A stretch of 60,464 bases of DNA. Source: Pisciglobus halotolerans (GTDB taxonomy: Bacteria; Bacillota; Bacilli; Lactobacillales; Carnobacteriaceae). The stretch lies in assembly GCF_900113675.1 (NCBI RefSeq), contig NZ_FOQE01000009.1, positions 1,016 through 61,479 of the forward strand. Direction: 5' to 3'. Shown piece after piece: positions 27,973 through 37,190 of this stretch; the stretch's first letter is position 1, and every line of letters begins with the position of its first letter. Below the pieces are notes generated by a model, which did not search any database, was not told where the DNA came from, and saw nothing but the letters and a program-made list of their open reading frames with translations. The position numbers were made by a program, and so were the translations under genes.

Positions 27973-29175
27973 ATGAATCAAGTGGAAACAAAGAAACTAA
28001 CCAGTGAAGTGAAAGAATTGATTCTGTCTAAAGAAAAGGACATGATTGCTTTTCGTCGTCACTTACATAAACATCCAGAACTTTCTCTAGAAGAAATCGA
28101 GACAACAAAAGCATTGGCAGAAAAATTAGATGAATTTGGTATTTCCTATCGTCTAACGGAGCCGACTGGGATCATTGCAGAGATCAAAGGAGCTGGTCCA
28201 GGTAAAACTGTATTGTTGCGAGCAGATATGGATGCCTTATCTGTACAGCAGCTGAATGATGTATCTTATCGCTCCATTGAAGAAGGGAAAATGCATGCTT
28301 GCGGGCATGACACCCATGTTTCTATGTTGTTGAACGCGGCATATGCATTAAACCAAGTGAAAGATCAGTTCAATGGTACAGTTCGCTTGATTTTCCAACC
28401 TGCTGAAGAGATCGCGACTGGAGCTAAACTGATGGTAGAGCAGGGAGCCGTTGATGGAGTAGACAATGCTTTTGGGATTCATATTTGGTCAGGTGGCAAA
28501 ACTGGGGAAGTTTCCTGTCCAGCTGGTCCATCTTTTGCTGCAGCAGACGTGATCCGGGTCTACTTTACCGGAAGAGGAGGACACGCAGCACAACCGCATT
28601 TGAACATTGATGCGGCCATCATGGCGTCACAGTATGTCATCAATGCGCAATCGATTGTTTCTCGTGAGGTCGATCCATTGCAGCCAGCCGTGGTGACGTT
28701 AGGGAAAATGGAAGTGGGCACACGTTTTAACGTTGTGGCAGAAAATGCTGTGATCGAAGGGACGATTCGGACATTTGATCCGGAAACGCGCGATAAAGTA
28801 GAAGCCAGCCTTAAACATTATGCACAGGAAATTGCCCAATTATATGGCGGGCAAGCGGTTGTGGAATATGATCGTATGACAGAGCCGGTCAATAATGAAG
28901 AGCATACAGCCCAGCTTGTCCAAAAGGTAGCTGCGGAAGCCTTTGGGGAAGAAAGTGTGGAAAACCTGCCACCAACAATGGGCGGAGAAGATTTTGGTTA
29001 CTATATGACCAAGATTCCTGGAGCTTTTGCGACAGTCGGCAGCGGAAATGCTGAAAAAGATACTTTCTGGGCGCATCATTCGGGACGTTTCAATGTTGAT
29101 GAGGATTCTTTGAAAGTTGGTGCAGAATTGTATGCACAATACGCTTTAGCGTACCTGGCTCAAGATGCGTTTTAA
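27973..29175 (+). CDS. M20 family amidohydrolase (aminoacylase/hippurate hydrolase type)
   Basis: A 400-residue metallo-amidohydrolase of peptidase family M20D, which removes acyl groups from N-acyl amino acids or related amides. Metal-binding motifs: RADMDALSVQ, HACGHDTHVSML, QPAEEIATGA with the catalytic Glu pair, and the C-terminal MGGEDFGYY. The dimerisation domain lies between, beginning near GGHAAQPH. The start ATG at 27973 follows GAGGGAG. Divergent from a transporter with a shared operator-like palindrome. Confidence 0.88.
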   Translation: MNQVETKKLTSEVKELILSKEKDMIAFRRHLHKHPELSLEEIETTKALAEKLDEFGISYRLTEPTGIIAEIKGAGPGKTVLLRADMDALSVQQLNDVSYRSIEEGKMHACGHDTHVSMLLNAAYALNQVKDQFNGTVRLIFQPAEEIATGAKLMVEQGAVDGVDNAFGIHIWSGGKTGEVSCPAGPSFAAADVIRVYFTGRGGHAAQPHLNIDAAIMASQYVINAQSIVSREVDPLQPAVVTLGKMEVGTRFNVVAENAVIEGTIRTFDPETRDKVEASLKHYAQEIAQLYGGQAVVEYDRMTEPVNNEEHTAQLVQKVAAEAFGEESVENLPPTMGGEDFGYYMTKIPGAFATVGSGNAEKDTFWAHHSGRFNVDEDSLKVGAELYAQYALAYLAQDAF

Positions 29176-29210
29176 ACAAAGATAGAAATGCAAAACTTTA
29201 TTCACTATCT

Positions 29211-29260
29211 ACAGACCTTTAAAAGTTAGAGAAAATCGCTGACTTTTGAAGGTCTGTTTT
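29211..29260 (+). terminator. Terminator after the amidohydrolase gene
   Basis: ACAGACCTT (29211-29219) with AAGGTCTGT (29249-29257), extended by AAAAGT/ACTTTT, then TTT. In the 300 bases that follow, up to the DUF2207 gene, I see no gene and no confident promoter. Confidence 0.8.
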
Positions 29261-29560
29261 CATGTCTTTTGTAATTTTTTAAAACTGCTACAATAGACAA
29301 GGTTGATTCATAATTTCAGCATTTTGTTAGGCAAAAAGGAATCCGCTGTTATTCTTTCGCACATTTGATAGAATAAAGATAAGAAAGAAAAAGAGCGTTG
29401 GCGCCATGTCAGCTGTAAAAATGATGTTGTTTTATACATAAAAAGCTATTGAAGGAGCGTTGCAGCAGTTTTAATTTAATTAGGAATGATCTTAGGAATG
29501 TTCAAATGATTTTAGGAGACAGTTGTTAAGCGTGATGTTGACAAAAAGGAGGAGAAATAA

Positions 29561-31342
29561 ATGGGCAAACTTATAAAAAAAGGACTGATAGTGAGTGCAG
29601 TGTTCTTTATTAACTTGATATTTGGGACAACCGTCTTTGCTGAAAATCAATTGACTGATTTAACCATTGAAGTGGAATTACAAAAAGACGGCTCTGGTAT
29701 TGTCACTGAACATCGGAAGATGAAGATGGATGAAGGGACTGAACTATTTATTGTGTTGGATGAGCTACAAGATTCAGAACTGCTGGATTTTTCTGTGGCA
29801 GGTTTTACGGAAGCCAAAGAGTGGGACTCTGATGATTCTTTAAAAGAAAAAGCAGGACATTATGGCATACTGGAAACAGACAATGGCTTAGAATTGGTTT
29901 GGGGAATTGGAAAATATGGGGCAAATGAATATGAAGTAACGTATACGCTGTCGAACTTAGTACGTGAATTGGAAGACGGGCAAGCTTTGTTATGGAACTT
30001 CGACACTTTTTCGGACATTCCGGCTGAAAACTTAGCGGTTGAGATTTCCGGACCAGAGTCTTTTACACATGAAAATACCAAGTTATGGGGCTTTGGTTTT
30101 GATGGAGATATTGAACTCGTAAATGGACAAGTCGTGTGGAAAGCGGCTGAAGAAGTTGGGAGCGATAACGACGTAACCGTTTTACTGCAATTTCCGCCAA
30201 ACTTTTTCGACACTCAAGTCTCTGTTGATCAGACGTTAGAAGAACAAAGTGAAATGGCGAAGGAAGGATCAGCCTACAACTCCCATACGTCTTCAGACAC
30301 GATTCCAATCATCATTTTTTCGTCTATTGCGCTTATCGGCGGTGGAATAGCTTCTATTGCCATAACCTATGCAGTGAAAGTAAAGAAAGCAAAAGAAGCA
30401 GCAGGACAAATGGTTACAGGACAAAAACGTATTCAGGAAAATAAAGGAAAGCTGTTTGAAGATGTTCCATTCAACGGAGAAGATTTAGCTGGCATTGCGT
30501 ATTTGCTGCAAGAAATCAATACCGGTTATTTTGAGGATTATTTCTCTATTTATTTGTTGAAATGGATTAGCGAAGGCAAAATCCATATGGTGACAGAGAA
30601 AAGAAAAGCCTTTTTCGAAGATACCTTTTCCACAGATCTTGAAATTCTTGATTATGAAGAAGAGCGTCAATTAGATGGTCGTTCGTTTGCTGAGTTTATT
30701 GAAGCATTGCAAGACAAAGATGGAAAAGAGCCGTATGAGGTCGGTTTATGGCTGATGTTGCTGAATGCAGCTGACAAAAATGGATTCGTTAATGATGAAC
30801 GAATCAAAAAGTGGGCAAAACGTCATGCAGATGAAGTGGAAGAATATGCTGATTACTTAACCGACTATTCTAAAGATTATTTGGAAGAACAAGGTCTGTT
30901 AAGATTTGAAGAAGTGGAAGTATGGGGCAAGAAGAATGAGACAGTGATCGCCAGCGCGGAAGGAAATAGGCTGTTTGATCATCTTGTCCAGTTCAGAAAT
31001 TATCTAGAGAAAACAGATCTCCTTGGTTTCGAAAAAAATTTCAGCCGTTTATCGCTTGAGGATTTTCTTTTGTGGAGCACTTTATACGCTCGAAGTGAAG
31101 AAATCACGCAACAATTCAAGGAACTGACCCCAGATCCCAATGTTTATTATACCAACCAGCAGCCTCTTTATTATTATTGGTATTGGAATGGGGCGAGTGG
31201 AATTAGACACAATTGGTCAACCGGCCTTTCAAGCGGCGGCTTTCATTCAGCGGCTTCCTCAGCTTCAGTGGGCGCTGGTGGCGCGACCTCTGTTGGCGGC
31301 GGTGGCGGTGCAGGAGGCGGAGGAGGCGGAGGTGCGCGTTGA
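29561..31342 (+). CDS. DUF2207 family membrane protein
   Basis: A 593-residue surface-exposed membrane protein. Order: signal peptide (about 1-27, ending TVFA), an extracellular DUF2207 beta domain (about 30-225), a transmembrane helix (IPIIIFSSIALIGGGIASIA, about 250-270), a long cytoplasmic acidic region, and a glycine-rich C-terminus (about 560-593, runs of GGGG) typical of the family. AAGGAGG lies ahead of the ATG. Monocistronic. The function of the family is unknown. Confidence 0.82.
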   Translation: MGKLIKKGLIVSAVFFINLIFGTTVFAENQLTDLTIEVELQKDGSGIVTEHRKMKMDEGTELFIVLDELQDSELLDFSVAGFTEAKEWDSDDSLKEKAGHYGILETDNGLELVWGIGKYGANEYEVTYTLSNLVRELEDGQALLWNFDTFSDIPAENLAVEISGPESFTHENTKLWGFGFDGDIELVNGQVVWKAAEEVGSDNDVTVLLQFPPNFFDTQVSVDQTLEEQSEMAKEGSAYNSHTSSDTIPIIIFSSIALIGGGIASIAITYAVKVKKAKEAAGQMVTGQKRIQENKGKLFEDVPFNGEDLAGIAYLLQEINTGYFEDYFSIYLLKWISEGKIHMVTEKRKAFFEDTFSTDLEILDYEEERQLDGRSFAEFIEALQDKDGKEPYEVGLWLMLLNAADKNGFVNDERIKKWAKRHADEVEEYADYLTDYSKDYLEEQGLLRFEEVEVWGKKNETVIASAEGNRLFDHLVQFRNYLEKTDLLGFEKNFSRLSLEDFLLWSTLYARSEEITQQFKELTPDPNVYYTNQQPLYYYWYWNGASGIRHNWSTGLSSGGFHSAASSASVGAGGATSVGGGGGAGGGGGGGAR

Positions 31343-31594
31343 CAAACCTACCGCTTTCTTTGAAAAATAAAACATGAGCATTCTAGACTTGATACTGACT
31401 ATTAGATAATAATTTTCAAAAATGTCTTTTGCCAGATGGAAATACTTTCGAAAAAAATCAGATAAGCAGATTGATTGTACTTGGTTATTGGTTGTGCAAC
31501 ACTAGAGATGTCAGACATTCCGAAATAGAACGTCATGGATCATAAACTTTGAAAAGCCTTGTTTTGCAAGGAAAGATAAGAAAGGATGAATGGT

Positions 31595-33031
31595 GTGTTA
31601 ACAACAAAAAATTACTTTCATCAATTGGATGTTACTTCGCAGCCAAACTCTATGACACAAGTAGATGATTTTGATTCTCAACCAACATTAAAATCTGTTG
31701 AAATGGAACGACAAGATTTGCCGATTCCAGCATTATTGGAACCTGTCTCGCAATCAGAAGAAAAGGTTCATTATCATATCACTGCTCAAGAAGGAGAAAC
31801 AGAATATTTTCCTGGCATAAAAAGTCCTTCTAAAGGATACAACGGGAATGTGTTAGGCCCTGTTATGCGCTTGAGAAAAGGTCAGGAAGTCACAATCACA
31901 ACTGAAAATCAATTAGAACAACCTGCTACTTATCATTGGCATGGGCTGATGCTTCCAGCTGAAGCTGATGGAGGTCCAATGCGGGTAGTAGAACCTCACA
32001 GCCAGACAGATGTTCATTTTGATGTAAAAAATGAAGCGGCTACTTGCTGGTTTCATCCGCATACGTATTTGTTGTCTCCAGAACAGCTTTATCAAGGATT
32101 AGCGGGATTAATCTACATTGAAGACGAAAATAGTGATCAATTGAAAAAGCATTTGCCGCATGAACACGGTGTCGATGATATTCCGCTGATCGTTCAAGAC
32201 CGCTACTTTGTTGAAGATGGAGTGGTCGATTATGAACAAGTCTTTAGTATAGACGGCACAAGAGGGGATCATTTGCTGTTAAATGGCGCATTGATGACAA
32301 AATTCAATACCCATAAGCGCTTCTTGAGGTTGCGTTTATTGAATGCTTCAAACCGAACGAACTTCAAGTTTGCATTCAATGATCAAAGCCAATTCTTTCA
32401 AATTGCCAGCGACGGCGGTTTCTTAAATTATCCATTAGGAATGAAATCATTGATTTTAGGCGCTGCTGAACGGGCCGAAATCGTTATTGACCTAAAAGAT
32501 ACTGAAGAAGAACCGCTCTATTTGATGGTTAATGATTTTAAAGCTCTTGAAATCAGCAAAACAGGCTCTCTGGAAGAAAATGTAGACTTCTCTTATATCT
32601 ATTCTTTACGAGAAGACTTGTTGAATACGATTTATCCAGAAGAAGTTGCTGATCTGCCTTTCCATCACATTCTTTTCCAAGGAACAGATGAAAGGGTAGC
32701 GGTCAATGGCCGTAAATTCCAACAAGGCCGGGCAGATGAGACGTACAAGAAAGACCAATACTATGTTTGGCGCATCATCAATCAAAAAGATGATATCGAA
32801 AATATGCCGCATCCTTTCCATGCCCATGACACGCAATTTAGGATTTTAGCCAGAAACGGCAAGCTACCTTACAAAAATGAAATGGGTTATAAAGATACTT
32901 TGGTCGTCAACAAAGGCGAAGCTGTCGATATCCTTGTCAAGTTTCCAGATACGGGATTATTCATGCATCATTGCCATAACTTGGAACACCAAGAGCACGG
33001 CATGATGACTCACTTTGAAGTAGAAGAATAA
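31595..33031 (+). CDS. Multicopper oxidase (laccase/CueO-like)
   Basis: A 478-residue multicopper oxidase. All four ligand clusters are present: HWHGLMLP (about 114), CWFHPHTYLL, HPFHAHDTQF and the C-terminal HHCHNLEHQEHGMM, with the type 1 Cys, His and Met ligands. So copper oxidation of metal ions or phenols is likely. No signal peptide or Tat motif is visible, which suggests a cytoplasmic enzyme, unlike CueO. I prefer the GTG at 31595, six bases after AAAGGA; the ATG at 31586 directly abuts that site. An inverted repeat CCTTG/CAAGG lies just upstream (31557-31571). Confidence 0.88.
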   Translation: MLTTKNYFHQLDVTSQPNSMTQVDDFDSQPTLKSVEMERQDLPIPALLEPVSQSEEKVHYHITAQEGETEYFPGIKSPSKGYNGNVLGPVMRLRKGQEVTITTENQLEQPATYHWHGLMLPAEADGGPMRVVEPHSQTDVHFDVKNEAATCWFHPHTYLLSPEQLYQGLAGLIYIEDENSDQLKKHLPHEHGVDDIPLIVQDRYFVEDGVVDYEQVFSIDGTRGDHLLLNGALMTKFNTHKRFLRLRLLNASNRTNFKFAFNDQSQFFQIASDGGFLNYPLGMKSLILGAAERAEIVIDLKDTEEEPLYLMVNDFKALEISKTGSLEENVDFSYIYSLREDLLNTIYPEEVADLPFHHILFQGTDERVAVNGRKFQQGRADETYKKDQYYVWRIINQKDDIENMPHPFHAHDTQFRILARNGKLPYKNEMGYKDTLVVNKGEAVDILVKFPDTGLFMHHCHNLEHQEHGMMTHFEVEE

Positions 33032-33057
33032 GACAGTAAAAAATAAAAAAAGAAAAC

Positions 33058-33109
33058 AAGGAAGCTAACAGCCGCAAGAAAAGGACTGTTCAGCTTCCTT
33101 TAAGTTTTT
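33058..33109 (+). terminator. Terminator after the multicopper oxidase gene
   Basis: AAGGAAGCT (33058-33066) pairs with AGCTTCCTT (33092-33100), with inner ACAG/CTGT, followed by TAAGTTTTT. Confidence 0.8.
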
Positions 33110-33233
33110 ATTGCAAATAGAAATAATTGAAGTTGCCAATAACCTACTAGAAACGCCAGCTGGACAAGTTTTTTAAAAAATAAATCTTGAAAAACCAATT
33201 TATTTAAATAACAAATAAAACAGAATAAAAGTG

Positions 33234-33262
33234 TTTACTTTTATTATAGAAAACGCTATCAT
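33234..33262 (+). promoter_or_regulatory. Promoter overlapped by a cre site (C69 dipeptidase)
   Basis: TTTACT (33234-33239), 17 bp, TATCAT (33257-33262). A cre-like site AGAAAACGCTATCA (33248-33261) fits TGNAANCGNWNNCA at all fixed positions but the first and covers the -10, so CcpA would block transcription. The 5-prime leader is about 160 nt. Confidence 0.7.
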
Positions 33263-33426
33263 GTAGTTGTTATTGTGAAAGTTGTAACAGTAATTTACAG
33301 CAACAGGTTAAAAATGAATCTTTACAAATAATAAATAAAAAAAGAAAAGGAGTGGGAGTCCGTTTTACTGTTTTTAAAAAAGTTGAGTGCGTCAGAGTTG
33401 AATAAAAACTAGGAGGAATAAGAACG

Positions 33427-34971
33427 ATGAAAACAAAAAAATGGCAGAAAATAACTTGTTTTGCTGCAGTGACTGGTTTATTGTTTATGACAACCTATTC
33501 GACGGCTGAAGCTTGCACGACCGTTTTGGCAGGAAAAAAAGCAACTTCTGACGGGTCAACCATGGTCGCAAGAAATGAAGACATGGGAACAGCTTGGACA
33601 AAACGCTTTGTTGTAAGAGAGGCTGATACAAATGATTCTCATTTCGTGTCAAAAGGAAACGGATTTACGATTGAGCTGCCAAAAGAACAGTTAAAATATA
33701 CGGCCACTCCTGAATGGGACGTTTCTGAAGGACTGTATGAAGAAGCAGGAATTAACAGTCAGAACGTAGGAATGAGCGCAACGGAATCAACAACAACGAA
33801 GGATAGTGTTTTAGCGTTTGACCCATTGGAAGAAGAAGGAATCGCAGAAGACGCTATGCTGACCGTTGTCTTGCCTTATATTGAATCTGCTAAAGAAGGA
33901 GTCGAAAGATTAGGAAAAATCATTGAAGAAAAAGGCAGCGCAGAATCAAATGGCGTTATTTTCTCAGACCATGATGAAATTTGGTATATGGAAACATTGA
34001 CCGGTCACCATTGGGCAGCGGTAAGAGTACCGGATGATAAGTATGCTGTTATTGCCAATACGATTTCGATTCAAGACTTTGACTGGAATGACACAGAAAA
34101 CTACCTTTCCTCTAAAAACTTAAAAGAATTTATTGAAGAAAATGATTTGGCAGATACGAGCAAAATGATATCGATCAGAGACATATTTGCCGATACAGAA
34201 GAAGATGCAGAATACAATACACCTCGAGTATGGTATGGACAGCAAATGCTGACAAAATCAGATAAAAAAATCAGCGATACCGACTTTGCTCTTTTTGAAA
34301 AAGCAGATGAGCCCATTTCTACACAAAAGATCGCTAATATTTTAGGATCTCATTATGAAGGAACTGCTTATGATCCTTTTAAAGAAGAAGAAACAGATCA
34401 GACAGCTGCACAAGCTGGTTTTTGGGCTCAGTTGACAAAGAACTTTAAACAAGAAAAGAAAGAACTCGTCCATTATCGCCCAATCAGTGTGCCAAATACA
34501 ATGGAATCTCATATTTTGCAAATCAGAAATGATGTTCCCGAAGCTATCAGTGGTATTCACTGGCTGGCTCTTGGTGTACCGGATACCAGCAACTATATTC
34601 CTTTCTACAGCTCCATTACGGAAACACCAAAAGAATATCAAATCGGTAACGACCAACCAGATGATGAGTCGGCTTACTGGACCTATCGTAAAACAAACGC
34701 GTTAGCTGTTCCTTATTACAATGAGTTTAAGACTAAAGATATTTTACCGCTGCAGCAAAAAGTTTGGGAACACATGATTGATTCAGTAAAAACAATCGAT
34801 AACGAAGCTGAACAGATAAGTGAAAAGACACCTGAAAAGCTGGCTCCTTATCTAAATAAGGAGACGAATGAATTGGCTCATGATTCATTGAAAGAATACA
34901 AAAAATTAAACAGCAATCTAATCAAGAAGATGACAGAAAAAACAACGATAGAACATAACGAAGATTTGTAG
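33427..34971 (+). CDS. Secreted C69 family dipeptidase
   Basis: A 514-residue N-terminal-nucleophile hydrolase of peptidase family C69 (PepD-like), cutting dipeptides. The N-terminal 29 residues form a signal peptide (KKWQKITCFAAVTGLLFMTT, then STAEA); cleavage after AEA would expose Cys30 (CTTVLAGKKATSDGS), which is the catalytic nucleophile in this family. Many C69 enzymes are cytoplasmic, so an exported form that may use signal peptidase for maturation is notable. Two in-frame AGGAGG-like sites precede the ATG. Monocistronic with a cre-controlled promoter. Confidence 0.9.
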   Translation: MKTKKWQKITCFAAVTGLLFMTTYSTAEACTTVLAGKKATSDGSTMVARNEDMGTAWTKRFVVREADTNDSHFVSKGNGFTIELPKEQLKYTATPEWDVSEGLYEEAGINSQNVGMSATESTTTKDSVLAFDPLEEEGIAEDAMLTVVLPYIESAKEGVERLGKIIEEKGSAESNGVIFSDHDEIWYMETLTGHHWAAVRVPDDKYAVIANTISIQDFDWNDTENYLSSKNLKEFIEENDLADTSKMISIRDIFADTEEDAEYNTPRVWYGQQMLTKSDKKISDTDFALFEKADEPISTQKIANILGSHYEGTAYDPFKEEETDQTAAQAGFWAQLTKNFKQEKKELVHYRPISVPNTMESHILQIRNDVPEAISGIHWLALGVPDTSNYIPFYSSITETPKEYQIGNDQPDDESAYWTYRKTNALAVPYYNEFKTKDILPLQQKVWEHMIDSVKTIDNEAEQISEKTPEKLAPYLNKETNELAHDSLKEYKKLNSNLIKKMTEKTTIEHNEDL

Positions 34972-35007
34972 ATCCGCCCATAGCTTCTTTTTCTAAATAA
35001 AAAAATC

Positions 35008-35057
35008 AGCTGCTTTTTCATTCTCTTTTTAAAAGGGATCGGAAAAGCAGCTTTTTT
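35008..35057 (+). terminator. Terminator after the dipeptidase gene
   Basis: AGCTGCTTTTTC (35008-35019) pairs with GGAAAAGCAGCT (35041-35052), then TTTTTT. Confidence 0.85.
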
Positions 35058-35281
35058 AAGCGTTTTCTATTGAGTTATTGGGCATAACAATTGATTGCAT
35101 TTGTTCTAGACCTTTCCTTCAGCAGACATTAAATAAAATGGACTCAAAGGCCTTATGTTGTTAGGGATTCTTTATTCTAAAACGAGCCTTTTCCTTGTAT
35201 ACTAGAAAGAGAAAAGAAAGGGATAGTTTTGCATCTTTTTTAAGACGATTTTCAATTAATAATGAGTAAAGGAAGACAGTT

Positions 35282-36010
35282 ATGCATTCAATCTTATTAG
35301 AAAAACATGGCTTGATTCACTATATTGCCGGTTCGAATTTTAATTTCCGCTATCAGCAAATCGGCGATAGCATCACTGAACAAATTGAAATGGCTTTAAG
35401 CGAAATGGGCATTGCTCCAGGTGTGGTTTATTCAGGAAGCCAAGTCCATGGGAAAGCGATTCAATATTGTGATGGGGAAAATGGCGCGGCTGCTGTTTTT
35501 GGACGAACTTTTCCGGATACAGATGGTTTAATCACAGACAAAAAGGGCGTTGCACTCTTAATCAAGTTTGCCGATTGCACACCGATCGTTTTATTTGATC
35601 CTATCCATCAAGTCCAAGCCAGTGTTCATTCCGGATGGCGTGGAACGCTGCAGCAAATATCGGTCGAAGCCATCAAAAAAATGGAAAAAGAATTTGGGAC
35701 AAAAAGAGAAGACTTGGTTGTTTTCGTCGGCCCGTCTATCGACCAGGACCATTACGAAGTTGGAGCTGAAGTATATGAAGCATTTAAAGCGTTCAAAGAT
35801 CGAGATACGTTTTTTAAACCTTCCGGAAAAAAATATCTGTTGAGCATGATAGATGCCAACTTGTCCATATTAAAACAAGCTGGTTTAAAAGAAGAACAAA
35901 TAGACATTTGCCGAGAATCAACTTTTACAAGTGATCATTTGCATTCAGCTCGCCAAGAAGGCAAAGACTATCAGTTGAACGGCATGATTACGATGTTGGG
36001 TAAGGCATGA
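35282..36010 (+). CDS. pgeF: Peptidoglycan editing factor PgeF (YlmD, laccase-domain family)
   Basis: A 242-residue protein of the DUF152/multi-copper polyphenol oxidoreductase laccase family; characterised PgeF removes L-Ser wrongly placed in the peptidoglycan stem peptide. The conserved zinc-site residues are visible in ADCTPIVLFDP (Cys) and HSGWRGTLQQ (His), plus SQVHG (His) near residue 59. AAAGGAAG lies before the ATG. The usual neighbours (ylmE-ylmH) are absent; it is followed by a thioesterase gene 19 bp on, so the two are probably co-transcribed. Confidence 0.85.
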   Translation: MHSILLEKHGLIHYIAGSNFNFRYQQIGDSITEQIEMALSEMGIAPGVVYSGSQVHGKAIQYCDGENGAAAVFGRTFPDTDGLITDKKGVALLIKFADCTPIVLFDPIHQVQASVHSGWRGTLQQISVEAIKKMEKEFGTKREDLVVFVGPSIDQDHYEVGAEVYEAFKAFKDRDTFFKPSGKKYLLSMIDANLSILKQAGLKEEQIDICRESTFTSDHLHSARQEGKDYQLNGMITMLGKA

Positions 36011-36029
36011 AAGAATGGAGGATATTTGA

Positions 36030-36392
36030 ATGGATGAAACAGCTGAAAATCAATATATTGTCAAAGAATCCGATACAGCAGAAGCCATGGGTTCAGGGGG
36101 ACTGCCGGTATTGTCCACTCCGCATATGGTTGCTTATATGGAAAATACGGCTTGGAAAATGTTGGAATCTACACTCGATGATACCCAAACCTCTGTCGGT
36201 ATAGAAATGAATCTCACACATTCCGCTCCAACAGCAGTTGGCAAGCGAGTGGATGTGAAAGTAACTTTGCTGGAGTCGACAAAGAATATCTATACTTTTC
36301 ATATAGAGGCGCATGTCGAAGGAAAACGGATCGGTAAGGCAGAACACAAACGCGCAGTCATCCAAACCGAGAAGTTCATGAAATCAATTTGA
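36030..36392 (+). CDS. Hot-dog thioesterase, FlK-like
   Basis: A 120-residue hot-dog-fold protein similar to the fluoroacetyl-CoA thioesterase family. The pattern LSTPHMVAYMENTAWKML, where Thr and the following Glu are the usual active residues, is near 34-51, and IEMNLTHSAPTAVGKRV holds the family His and Gly. Fluoroacetate use is not implied; the family includes general acyl-CoA thioesterases. GGAGG precedes the ATG. Second gene after pgeF. Confidence 0.78.
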   Translation: MDETAENQYIVKESDTAEAMGSGGLPVLSTPHMVAYMENTAWKMLESTLDDTQTSVGIEMNLTHSAPTAVGKRVDVKVTLLESTKNIYTFHIEAHVEGKRIGKAEHKRAVIQTEKFMKSI

Positions 36393-36457
36393 TACAGAAA
36401 AGCATATTGAGATTATGATGGGATCAGTAAAATAAACTAGCTTTCTGTGATAATGAA

Positions 36458-36494
36458 AAAGTGGCTAGAGTATTTTATACTCTAACCACTTTTA
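36458..36494. terminator. Terminator between the thioesterase gene and the ridA remnant
   Basis: AAGTGGCTAGAGTA and TACTCTAACCACTT pair over 36459-36491 with an AT loop; the hairpin has A and T runs on both sides, so it can act in both directions. Confidence 0.75.
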
Positions 36495-36496
36495 TG

Positions 36497-36676
36497 CTAT
36501 TTAACTGCAATTACTTCGATTTCAACTAATCCATCATTTGGCAAAGCCGCTACTTGAAAAGCTGTTCGAGCAGGCGGATTTGTATTAAATATATCACCAT
36601 AAATGTGATTCATCTTTTGAAAGTCATTGATGTCTTTTAGCAAGACAGTTGTTTTAAGGATAGAGTTTTTAACTGC
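36497..36676 (-). pseudogene. ridA: C-terminal remnant of a RidA (YjgF) enamine deaminase gene
   Basis: Translated on the minus strand, about 60 residues read VKNSILKTTVLLKDINDF, then MNHIYGDIFNTN, PPARTAFQVAALPND and GLVEIEVIAVK before a TAG stop. This is the second half of RidA, including the conserved Arg of PPARTAFQ that binds the substrate carboxylate. The N-terminal half and any start codon are missing: upstream the frame stays open for a while but no longer resembles RidA. RidA normally hydrolyses reactive 2-aminoacrylate-type enamines. This copy cannot be functional. Confidence 0.85.
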
Positions 36677-37015
36677 AAGAGATTTTGTGTTTATTTTGTA
36701 TTCATAGTAAAATTGAGTAGGTATATCTTAATTATCTTTTTAAGGATTTTTTTTTATAGTAAAAATACAATACTTGTAAAGGTTAATCTGCTCTTTTTCA
36801 AAATATAAAGAGGCTGCTGAATCTAATTTTCTAAATTTGATTAGCAGCCTCTTTGAATTGTCTCTCAATTTTTATTAAAGCGTATTCAGTTAACATTATA
36901 TTTGCTTCTGCGTGCTTTGAAACTGAACATATAACTTTCATATAAACCTACCAAAAAAGCATTGAAAAAAAACATTATAAAAACCAATATTTAAGCTTAT
37001 TTGTTATAGAATCGA
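36677..37015. other. AT-rich gene-free stretch with one hairpin
   Basis: No gene is supported here. A perfect stem AAAGAGGCTGCT (36807-36818) / AGCAGCCTCTTT (36843-36854) is terminator-like but has only a short T-run. An in-frame stretch at 36975-37184 on the minus strand is mostly the next hairpin and is not called. Confidence 0.6.
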
Positions 37016-37062
37016 AAACAAGGCTGCGTTCCAATTTAGAAAATTGGAATGCAGCCTTATTG
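37016..37062 (-). terminator. Terminator of the umuC-yolD operon
   Basis: AAGGCTGC (37020-37027) with GCAGCCTT (37051-37058) and CCAATTT with AAATTGG form a long stem; read on the minus strand it is followed by GTTTTC. Confidence 0.65.
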
Positions 37063-37190
37063 AAGAGCTTATCATTATTTATTAAAGTGTACATATATTG
37101 CTTTGCTTGCAAGTCTATAGAGCTTTCATTGTCTAAATAGCTGAGAACCTCAGTAATCTTCATTGTCACTTTGTCACGATGCAACTTCCT

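Noticed and set aside
36975-37184. 69-residue ORF on the minus strand
   Set aside because: Nearly half of it is the terminator hairpin of the umuC-yolD operon; the TTG start lies against the ribosome-binding sequence and no family resemblance is seen.
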